Part shown: one piece after another, positions 1 to 5,944 of the stretch
Layout of the letters: every line of letters begins with the position of its first letter
Numbering within the stretch: the stretch's first letter is position 1
DNA from: Sulfurimonas sp.
GTDB lineage: Bacteria; Campylobacterota; Campylobacteria; Campylobacterales; Sulfurimonadaceae
Assembly (NCBI GenBank): GCA_024762745.1
Contig: JANTGV010000035.1
Location: 1-8,478, forward strand
Direction: 5' to 3'
DNA length: 8,478 bases
Translations under genes and position numbers: made by a program
Notes under the pieces: generated by a model
Databases searched by the model: none
Seen by the model: the letters and a program-made list of their open reading frames with translations, nothing else
What the model was told of the DNA's origin: nothing

Positions 1-457
1 GTGAAGAGTGGTATATACTTTTTGCAAAATCCAACAGTTTCTTTTCTTTTAATGATTTTCCTAGAGCCTCTGTATTTGTAACTATATTATTTAAAGGCGT
101 ATAGATTTCATACTTTACATTTGAAAGAAACTTATGCTTAGCCATGCTCGCCTGTTGAGCGATTAACTTAACATCTTCCACTCTTGCATGCTGTTTTTCA
201 AGCTCTCTTTGAAGAGATTCAACCTTTTGAAGCTGTGAGCCAATAAAACTAGTTTTTGTAACATCCACTTCTTGTGAATGTGATGAATTAACATTTTGAA
301 GTAACTCTTTTTTTAAACTCTCTACTTCAGACTCTAACTCATCAACTCTATTTGAGTCTTTCTGAGGCTTAACTTTTAAATATACATACACACCCAAAAA
401 AAGAAGCAAAGCTTCAATGCCGCCTATAACAAGTATCTCATTAAAATTAAATAACAA
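1..457 (-). CDS. Membrane-anchored histidine-kinase-like protein, N-terminal part, H-box His replaced by Tyr
   Basis: Partial gene: it starts at 457 and is still open at the left edge, giving 152 residues. Seen: a hydrophobic segment at about residues 8-27, a charged heptad-like region at about 35-105 (probable coiled coil), then KHKFLSNVKYEIYTPLN at 107-123. That segment matches the HisKA H-box layout (FL-x-N-x-x-H-E-I-x-T-P-L-N), but Tyr116 sits where the phosphoacceptor His should be. The helical continuation to residue 152 fits a HisKA hairpin. The ATPase domain, if present, lies outside the window. Start: an in-frame TAA lies just upstream and the first usable codon is TTG at 457, with AAGG 8 bases before it; the only in-frame ATG is next to the H-box. 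The family would normally be a sensor kinase, but without the His it may be a pseudokinase or scaffold. The reading frame and HisKA resemblance are clear; the function is not. Confidence 0.75.
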   Translation of the reverse strand, partial: MLFNFNEILVIGGIEALLLFLGVYVYLKVKPQKDSNRVDELESEVESLKKELLQNVNSSHSQEVDVTKTSFIGSQLQKVESLQRELEKQHARVEDVKLIAQQASMAKHKFLSNVKYEIYTPLNNIVTNTEALGKSLKEKKLLDFAKSIYHSS

Positions 458-465
458 ATCACATA

Positions 466-469
466 CCTT
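466..469 (-). promoter_or_regulatory. Ribosome binding site deciding a TTG start
   Basis: AAGG on the minus strand, 8 bases before the TTG at 457. It supports TTG as the start of the histidine-kinase-like gene, since the frame is closed by TAA a few codons further upstream and offers no ATG there. An ATG in another frame between the two is followed at once by TGA. Confidence 0.5.
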
Positions 470-486
470 ATTAAAATTATTGACTT

Positions 487-492
487 ATTATA
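487..492 (-). promoter_or_regulatory. Probable sigma-70 -10 box for the histidine-kinase-like gene
   Basis: A perfect TATAAT on the minus strand in the 60-base gap between uvrA and the kinase-like gene, about 30 bases before the TTG start. A T-rich stretch lies directly upstream and there is no TTGACA-like -35, as is common for vegetative promoters of Campylobacterota. It suggests the gene has its own promoter besides any readthrough from uvrA. The rest of this gap is AT-rich and I see no convincing terminator for uvrA. Confidence 0.5.
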
Positions 493-517
493 CTAAAAAT
501 CTGTTATTTAAATATTA

Positions 518-3346
518 TTATTTGTGTAATGCTAATTCTTTTTTTAGATACTCTCCCGTATAAGATCCTGTCTTCTCATAAGTCTCTGCAATGTCCTCAG
601 GAGAGCCTTCTGCAATAATTAAACCACCGCCAGATCCACCCTCTGGACCCATATCTATAATCCAATCTGCGTTTTTTATCATATCAAGATTATGTTCAAT
701 AATTAAGACACTGTTACCAAGCTCTACAAAATGGTGTAGAACCTTTGTCAATCTGTCTACATCTGCAAAGTGAAGTCCAGTTGTAGGTTCATCTAAAATA
801 TATAATGTTTTTCCTGTATCTTTACGAGAGAGCTCTTTACTTAACTTTATTCTTTGAGCCTCACCACCAGACAGAGTCACTGCATTTTGACCTAGTGTGA
901 TATATCCAAGCCCAACATCAACTAATGTTTTCATCTTCTGATGTATCTTAGGAATGGGTTTAAAAAACTCAAAAGCTTCATCTACACTCATACTTAAAAC
1001 ATCCGAAATTGTTTTGCCTTTATAAAATACCTCTAAAGTCTGTTGATTATACCTCTGACCACCACAAGACTCACACTTTACCATAATATCTGGAAGAAAA
1101 TGCATCTCTATTTTATTTTCACCTTCACCTTGACACTTTTCACATCGACCGCCTTTAACATTAAAACTAAAACGAGAGGGGGTGTATCCTCTTATTTTCG
1201 ACTCTTTCGTCTCAGCAAAAAGGCTTCTAATCTCATCCATTACCCCTGTATAAGTTGCTGGATTTGAACGAGGCGTTCTTCCTATTGGACTTTGATCCAA
1301 ATAAATAACTTTATCTACATTTTCAAGACCGTTAATCTCGACGCCAGCAACCTTATTTACTTTTCTAGCATGATTTAAAAGTTCACGTGCAGTTGGAAGC
1401 AGTGTTTGAAGCATTAAAGAACTCTTTCCGCTTCCACTCACACCTGTTATACAGACAAAATTATTCAAAGGAATCTTAACACTTAGATTTTTAATATTAT
1501 TTAATTTTACATTTTTAATCTCTATATGTTTCTCTTGAGTTCGTCTATGGAAGTACTCTATCTTTTTTCTTCCGTAAAGGTAGTCAGCTGTAAGTGTTTT
1601 AGCCTTTTCAAGCTTATCAAGTGTCCCACTAAAAACAACTTCTCCTCCAAACTTTCCTGCACCACTACCGATATCTACTATATAGTCTGCGTTTTCTATT
1701 GTCTCTTTATCATGCTCTACAACAATAACAGAGTTTCCTTTTTCCTGCAGACTTCTAAGAGTTCTAATGAGTTTTTTAGTATCTCTCTCATGCAGACCAA
1801 TACTTGGTTCGTCAAGGACATACATCACACCTGTAAGACCACTGCCTATCTGTGAGGCTATACGAATTCTTTGGGCTTCACCACCACTGATGGTTCTTGC
1901 ATCTCGTCCTAGAGTGATATAACCCAATCCAACATCATGTAAAAAGTACAAACGCTCTCGTATCTCATTTAAAATTGGTGCTGAAATTTGCATATCTTGT
2001 TCATCAAAATATGAGAAGTTACTGTCACTTTTGAACCACTCATACGTTTTTGTTATCGGCATATCAAGAAGTTCTGATATAGCTTTTTCACCTACTTTAA
2101 CAGCTAAGGACTCACGTTTTAGTCTATGGGAATCACACACATTACAAACTTTCTCGCTCATATAGTCTGCAAGCTCTTTTTCGTCTTTTAACATATCGTA
2201 TGCGATTCTAATAATACCTGGAAAAACTCTTTTAACTTCATGCTTTTTCCAAAGGAACGTCACTTCATCTAAGTTTCCGTGAAGTATCGCTTTTTGTTTA
2301 TAGGTCTCAAGCTCTGAATATGGAACTGTAATATCTATATCATTTGCTGCACAAAAGCCCTTCAAGAAAGTAAAATAGTAGCCTTTGTTAAAACCGTAAA
2401 CTATTTTCACCGCACCCTTCTCTATGCTTAAATCCTGATCAATTATTTTCTCTTGATCAAGCGCATAGCGTAGACCGAGCCCATCACACTCACTACAAGC
2501 ACCTTTAGGTGAGTTAAATGAAAATGAGAGTGGTTCAAGTGGGTCAAAACTTATTTTACAGTCAAAGCAGGCATTATGTTCTGAATAGTGAATGTTAGAA
2601 TGAGTCAAGCCCAACTCTTTATGATTTAAAATATCTATTTCAAGCTCTCCATAACTCTCTTTTAGAGCCTTCTCCACATCAGCTGCAATTCTCTCTTTGT
2701 TTTCAGTTTTCACAACCACTCTGTCTATAACTACCTTTATCGTATGTTTTTTAGTTTTACTCAGTTCTATCTCTTCATCTAAGCGCACCATTACACCATC
2801 AATCATTGCACGTACATAACCTTTATGCACTAGTGACTCAAGCATATCAGCATAAGAACCTTTTTTCTCACGAACTAAAGGAGCCAGTAATACAAGCTTT
2901 GCCCCTTCAGGAAGTTTTGCAACTTCAGCAATAATATCTGAAGCTGACATCTGTGAAATAACTTTTCCACACTTATGACAGTGTTGAATACCGACACGTG
3001 CATAGAGTAGTCTGAAATAATCATATATCTCAGTTATTGTTCCAACAGTAGAGCGCGGATTTTTCGATGTCGTTTTTTGATCAATTGCAATAGCTGGAGT
3101 CAGACCCTCTATCTTATCAACATCAGGCTTTCCTACACGATCAAGAAACTGTCTTGCATACGAAGAGAGACTCTCCATATACCTTCTCTGACCCTCCGCA
3201 TAAAGAGTATCAAAAGCGAGTGTTGATTTTCCACTTCCACTTAAACCAGTCATAACAACCAGTTCATTCTTTGGAATTGTTAAATTAATATTTTTTAAAT
3301 TATTCTCTTTTGCACCAGTTATTTTAATTATATCTTTTCTTTTCAT
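518..3346 (-). CDS. uvrA: Excinuclease ABC subunit A (UvrA)
   Basis: DNA-damage recognition ATPase of nucleotide excision repair; as a dimer it scans DNA with UvrB, loads UvrB at lesions and then leaves. The 942 residues are the usual full length. Two ABC ATPase halves are visible. The first has a Walker A at 34-42 (GLSGSGKST), the signature ISGGEAQR at 486-493 and a Walker B ending in LDEPSIGLH near 511-519. The second has a Walker A at 635-642 (GVSGSGKS), LSGGEAQR at 825-832 and LDEPTTGLH near 851-859. Cysteine pairs suggest zinc sites: 123/126, 260/263, 284/287 and 401/404 in the first half, and 735/738 with 758/761 in the second, the last being the conserved C-terminal zinc module. ATG start, with AGAGG 5 bases upstream. 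It lies 8 bases after the TSUP transporter gene and is probably co-transcribed with it. No SOS box is recognisable directly upstream. All key motifs are intact. Confidence 0.98.
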   Translation of the reverse strand: MKRKDIIKITGAKENNLKNINLTIPKNELVVMTGLSGSGKSTLAFDTLYAEGQRRYMESLSSYARQFLDRVGKPDVDKIEGLTPAIAIDQKTTSKNPRSTVGTITEIYDYFRLLYARVGIQHCHKCGKVISQMSASDIIAEVAKLPEGAKLVLLAPLVREKKGSYADMLESLVHKGYVRAMIDGVMVRLDEEIELSKTKKHTIKVVIDRVVVKTENKERIAADVEKALKESYGELEIDILNHKELGLTHSNIHYSEHNACFDCKISFDPLEPLSFSFNSPKGACSECDGLGLRYALDQEKIIDQDLSIEKGAVKIVYGFNKGYYFTFLKGFCAANDIDITVPYSELETYKQKAILHGNLDEVTFLWKKHEVKRVFPGIIRIAYDMLKDEKELADYMSEKVCNVCDSHRLKRESLAVKVGEKAISELLDMPITKTYEWFKSDSNFSYFDEQDMQISAPILNEIRERLYFLHDVGLGYITLGRDARTISGGEAQRIRIASQIGSGLTGVMYVLDEPSIGLHERDTKKLIRTLRSLQEKGNSVIVVEHDKETIENADYIVDIGSGAGKFGGEVVFSGTLDKLEKAKTLTADYLYGRKKIEYFHRRTQEKHIEIKNVKLNNIKNLSVKIPLNNFVCITGVSGSGKSSLMLQTLLPTARELLNHARKVNKVAGVEINGLENVDKVIYLDQSPIGRTPRSNPATYTGVMDEIRSLFAETKESKIRGYTPSRFSFNVKGGRCEKCQGEGENKIEMHFLPDIMVKCESCGGQRYNQQTLEVFYKGKTISDVLSMSVDEAFEFFKPIPKIHQKMKTLVDVGLGYITLGQNAVTLSGGEAQRIKLSKELSRKDTGKTLYILDEPTTGLHFADVDRLTKVLHHFVELGNSVLIIEHNLDMIKNADWIIDMGPEGGSGGGLIIAEGSPEDIAETYEKTGSYTGEYLKKELALHK

Positions 3347-3351
3347 CTCAA

Positions 3352-3356
3352 CCTCT
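3352..3356 (-). promoter_or_regulatory. uvrA ribosome binding site overlapping the upstream stop codon
   Basis: AGAGG on the minus strand, 5 bases before the uvrA ATG. Two of its bases also belong to the TAG stop of the TSUP gene, so ribosomes ending on the transporter sit over the uvrA site. This suggests coupled translation of the two genes. Confidence 0.6.
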
Positions 3357-4086
3357 ATAAAAATATTCTATATGTTAAATATGCCACAATTATAAAGTAA
3401 AACGCAATCAGTACTCTTTTTTGTAAAACTGAGTCTACTTTATCTTTTAGGAAGATTCCTAAATAAACACCAACCAATGATGCTAAACCTATTACAACAC
3501 CTGTTTCATAATCGATATGACCTAACCTCGCATGTGAGATAAACCCTGCAACAGAAGAGAAGATTACAAAGAAAAGCCCAGCAGAAATTGCTTGTTTGAG
3601 TGGAACATGTAAAAATCCAACTAGGATTGGAACAAGGATTATACTCCCACCCACACCAATTGTCATGCTTACAGCACCCAGCGGTACCCCTATTGAAAAA
3701 AGTGCCAACTTACTCACTTCTCTTCGATCCCTATGCTCTTTTGTTTTAAAAAAAAGCCTTAAAAGTGCAAAAACTGCAAAACCTAAAAATATCATCTCTA
3801 ATGTAGAGTCATCAACAGTTGAGGCTATAAAACCACTTAAAAGTGCACCGATAAACCCGCCTATGCCGATAACAAGTACCATAGGAATGTCAAGCGTACC
3901 TCGTCTTTTGTTTAAATAGCTACCAAAAAAAGAACTAAAAACCATTTGAAGTACTGAAATGCCTATAGCCGTTTTAGTCTCATAACCAAGCATTAAAAGT
4001 AAGGGAATCAAGATTGTCCCTCCTCCTATCCCGAAGAAACCGGATAAAACTCCAACAGTAATTCCAAGGGATATAAGTTCAAACAT
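3355..4086 (-). CDS. TSUP (TauE/SafE) family membrane transporter
   Basis: Inner-membrane protein of the sulfite exporter TauE/SafE (TSUP) family, whose members move sulfite, organosulfonates or other small anions; the substrate cannot be read here. From the ATG at 4086 it has 243 residues, normal for the family, with about eight hydrophobic spans. The two repeat halves each carry the glycine-rich motif typical of TSUP proteins: GFFGIGGGTILIP at 17-29 and GVGGSIILVP at 144-153. A charged cytoplasmic-looking loop lies at about 113-125. Start choice: ATG at 4086 follows AGG by 7 bases and puts the first membrane span near the N-terminus, as is usual. A TTG at 4122, with AAAGGG just before it, would add 12 residues including three basic ones and is a real alternative. 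It is the first gene of a probable two-gene unit with uvrA and is divergent from cheX. Nothing links its role to DNA repair. Confidence 0.88.
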   Translation of the reverse strand: MFELISLGITVGVLSGFFGIGGGTILIPLLLMLGYETKTAIGISVLQMVFSSFFGSYLNKRRGTLDIPMVLVIGIGGFIGALLSGFIASTVDDSTLEMIFLGFAVFALLRLFFKTKEHRDRREVSKLALFSIGVPLGAVSMTIGVGGSIILVPILVGFLHVPLKQAISAGLFFVIFSSVAGFISHARLGHIDYETGVVIGLASLVGVYLGIFLKDKVDSVLQKRVLIAFYFIIVAYLTYRIFL

Positions 4087-4192
4087 CCAGACACCTAATA
4101 ATTTTTTTCGAATTGTACTCAAATATCCCTTTATAGTTGTTGTATGTGGACTTCACACAAAGAGTTTAATATTCAATTGAGATTTCATAAAG

Positions 4193-4198
4193 TATAAT
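4193..4198 (+). promoter_or_regulatory. Probable -10 box of the cheX-fliN-fliO operon
   Basis: TATAAT in the divergent gap between the transporter and cheX, 35 bases before the cheX ATG, leaving a leader of about 30 bases. No TTGACA-like -35 is seen, only AT-rich sequence, as is usual in Campylobacterota. I see no sigma-54 (GG-N10-GC type) or sigma-28 signature, so the operon looks like an early, housekeeping-sigma flagellar operon. The ribosome site AAGG at 4224-4227 lies 6 bases before the ATG. Confidence 0.5.
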
Positions 4199-4233
4199 CA
4201 ATCTAATTTAAATGTATCTATAAAAGGCAAAAA

Positions 4234-4662
4234 ATGTTAAGAACGATTATAGAAGCTTCCGAAAACTTTTGTATACATCAAATTCGTGAGCCGCATGAAC
4301 TCAAAGATGGAACTATTAAAAAGAGAACACTAATTGCTTATATAGATATAAACACTCATGATGGACTGCAGTATAGAGTCTATGTCGCAGCAGATGAGAA
4401 CTTTATGCAGAGAGTTTCTAAAGTGTTTTTAGAAGAGGATGAAAGTGATGAGGAGACTCTAATAGATATGACATTAGAGACTGCCAACCTAATTATCGGT
4501 AGTGCTAAAGTAATTGCTGAAGAGAGTAATGAAAACCCATATACTATAAAGACTCCACATTTTGAAAAAATAGACACTTTTGACTTTGCATATGATGAGT
4601 CAAAAGTTATTAAAGTACAGAACGATGAATTTATGATAGCAATCAAGGAATTAAATGGCTAA
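4234..4662 (+). CDS. cheX: CheX-type CheY-P phosphatase (chemotaxis)
   Basis: Probable cytoplasmic phosphatase that removes phosphate from CheY-P and so resets the flagellar motor signal. The 142 residues contain the active-site pattern of the CheC/FliY/CheX phosphatases, [D/S]-x3-E-x2-N-x22-P, matched exactly by Asp78, Glu82, Asn85 and Pro108; Glu and Asn are the catalytic pair in known members. NLIIGSAK (85-92) after the Asn also resembles CheX/CheC. There is one copy of the motif, as in CheX, while CheC and FliY usually have two; no SpoA domain or CheY-binding peptide as in FliY is seen. ATG start with AAGG 6 bases before it. Its end overlaps fliN by 8 bases, so it is the first gene of a flagellar operon. 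Overall similarity to characterised CheX is modest, so the assignment rests on length, motif and neighbours. Confidence 0.8.
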   Translation: MLRTIIEASENFCIHQIREPHELKDGTIKKRTLIAYIDINTHDGLQYRVYVAADENFMQRVSKVFLEEDESDEETLIDMTLETANLIIGSAKVIAEESNENPYTIKTPHFEKIDTFDFAYDESKVIKVQNDEFMIAIKELNG

Positions 4663-4999
4663 GAAAAACAATTATCATCAATTTGGTGAACCAGAGCCAG
4701 AGTACAATCAAGAAAAAGAGTTATCCTGGATGGATTACTCTGGAATCTTAGATATGGAAGTTGAATTTGTGGCTGACTTAGGTGAGACAGAACTAAGTGT
4801 CAAAGAGATACTGCAACTTGAAAAGGGTTCAATTATTGATTTAAAAAAACCAGCCGGTGAAAGTGTTGAGTCTTATGTGAATGGACGTATATTAGGAAAA
4901 GGAGAAGTGATGGTATATGAAAAAAACCTTGCTATTCGTATAAATGAAGTCCTAGACTCTAGTGGCGTTTTATATCACCTTTCAAAAGAGAGACTATGA
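4655..4999 (+). CDS. fliN: Flagellar motor switch protein FliN
   Basis: Component of the flagellar C-ring at the cytoplasmic base of the motor. With FliM and FliG it sets rotation direction, and it helps dock the FliH/FliI export apparatus. The 114 residues have a charged N-terminal arm (1-28) and a SpoA (surface presentation of antigens) domain at about 30-100. Typical FliN elements are ILDMEVEFVADLGETELSVK (31-50), a leucine/glycine turn at LEKGSIIDL (55-63), GESVESYVNGR (68-78) and GEVMVYEKNLAIRI (83-96). The length is that of FliN, not of the longer FliY or FliM. The ATG start lies inside the end of cheX with GGA 6 bases upstream, and the gene overlaps the next one by 4 bases, which points to translational coupling across the operon. 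Confidence 0.95.
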   Translation: MAKKNNYHQFGEPEPEYNQEKELSWMDYSGILDMEVEFVADLGETELSVKEILQLEKGSIIDLKKPAGESVESYVNGRILGKGEVMVYEKNLAIRINEVLDSSGVLYHLSKERL

Positions 5000-5934
5000 T
5001 TAAGTACTTTCTGTTATTTCTTTTTTCACTTTCAATATTAAACGCATCAAAAATACTTAGTTATAACATCTATGACAGAACTGATCGAGCAGACGTTATG
5101 ATTACATTTGATACACCATATGATGGAGTTATCAAACAGAGTATTAGTAAGTCTAAAATCATTATTAAATTAAGTGACACAACAATAGAGTCATCAAAGA
5201 TTAAAAAAGTTTCATCTAAATTCTTGCACTCTATTACCATAACACCAATGTCTAATTTTACACAGATAGTTGCTTCAGTACCACCTTCAATTAGACTGAT
5301 CGCTTCAAAAACATCAGATGCTTATGGACTGAGACTCAGATTTACAAATTCTATAGCTAAAAACAGTAGTAGTAAAAATACTTCACAAACACCTACTAAC
5401 CCTCTTGCCTCTCTTCCAACTAAAAAGAGTGATGATATGTCTACAAGTTACTACATAGCAGTTACTATTTTAATTATAGGAATACTTATCCTCTTTTTTA
5501 TCAAGAAAAAAATAGCGGGAAAAAATATAAAAAACAAACAAGCCCCATGGCTGTTTCAGGAAAATCAATCTTCAGTTCAAAATGCTGAATCTGAGGCAAC
5601 GAATACATCTACGCCTACGAAAACAGATAAAACATCTAACGATATCTCTATTAGGTTTCAGAAATCACTCAATGAGAACAACAGTGTTGTTATGCTTGAT
5701 TTTGTGGAACAAAGTTATCTGGTATTGATAGGGAATAGTAATATTTTATTAGATAAGTTTACAGATGACAAACCACATACACAAGAGGATTTCGAGTCAA
5801 TTTTACAAAATAGACATCAGGAGCTAGATGACTTCTTAAGAGTTGACTCGAGAGAATCAAATAGCACCAATAAACCTAAAGAGGCTCTACAGGCCTACAA
5901 AGAGAGAGCAGCCTCAATACTGTATGAGTCTTAA
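4996..5934 (+). CDS. fliO: FliO-like flagellar export-gate protein with periplasmic domain
   Basis: Single-pass inner-membrane protein, probably the FliO counterpart that helps assemble the FliP ring of the flagellar type III export gate. Seen in its 312 residues: a signal peptide at about 1-17 (hydrophobic core, then LNA before Ser18); a beta-rich, AMIN-like periplasmic region at about 18-118; a Ser/Thr/Pro-rich linker at about 120-150; a membrane span at about 152-170 followed by a Lys-rich stop; a polar linker; then a FliO-like strand segment at about 230-254 (VVMLDFVEQSYLVLIGNSN and following), and a charged helical tail. Classical FliO is about 100-140 residues with the span near the N-terminus, so the exported domain is extra. 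ATG overlaps the fliN stop (ATGA). The call rests on domain order and on following fliN; sequence similarity to FliO is weak, so an unnamed flagellar membrane protein remains possible. Confidence 0.65.
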   Translation: MIKYFLLFLFSLSILNASKILSYNIYDRTDRADVMITFDTPYDGVIKQSISKSKIIIKLSDTTIESSKIKKVSSKFLHSITITPMSNFTQIVASVPPSIRLIASKTSDAYGLRLRFTNSIAKNSSSKNTSQTPTNPLASLPTKKSDDMSTSYYIAVTILIIGILILFFIKKKIAGKNIKNKQAPWLFQENQSSVQNAESEATNTSTPTKTDKTSNDISIRFQKSLNENNSVVMLDFVEQSYLVLIGNSNILLDKFTDDKPHTQEDFESILQNRHQELDDFLRVDSRESNSTNKPKEALQAYKERAASILYES

Positions 5935-5944
5935 GGTTTAAGAC
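5928..5944. repeat. Perfect palindrome spanning both convergent stop codons
   Basis: GTCTTAA, 3-base loop GGT, TTAAGAC: a perfect 7-bp inverted repeat. One arm ends with the TAA of the FliO-like gene; the other, read on the minus strand, ends with the TAA of the nuclease-like gene, so both reading frames finish in Ser-stop. The stem is short and AT-rich with no T tract directly beside it, so it is at best a weak bidirectional terminator. Confidence 0.6.

Noticed and set aside
134..136. His108 of the kinase-like protein as a displaced phosphoacceptor
   Set aside because: It lies eight residues before the H-box position, in the Lys-rich lead-in where ordinary kinases carry variable residues; nothing suggests it replaces the missing His.
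459..465. ATG immediately followed by TGA just before the TTG start at 457 (minus strand), a possible start-stop regulatory element
   Set aside because: AAGG ends only one base before this ATG, too close for initiation, while its distance to the TTG is normal.
591..1855. Several plus-strand open frames of 60-109 codons opposite uvrA
   Set aside because: They lie antisense to a fully supported uvrA frame, have no recognisable domains and read as low-complexity Ser/Leu/Phe-rich shadows.
880..1960. Near-repeated sequence around 880-930 and 1890-1945
   Set aside because: These are the two signature regions of the two ABC halves of UvrA, an ancient internal duplication of the family, not a DNA repeat.
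3596..3919. Plus-strand 107-codon frame opposite the transporter
   Set aside because: Pro/Ser/Lys-rich antisense shadow of a well-supported membrane protein gene; no ribosome site or domain.
4380..4646. Minus-strand 88-codon frame inside cheX
   Set aside because: The sense frame carries the exact phosphatase motif and fits the operon; the antisense frame is a Ser-rich shadow.
4655..4999. FliY or a FliM fragment instead of FliN
   Set aside because: The frame is complete at 114 residues with a single SpoA domain and no CheC-like or FliM N-terminal domain.
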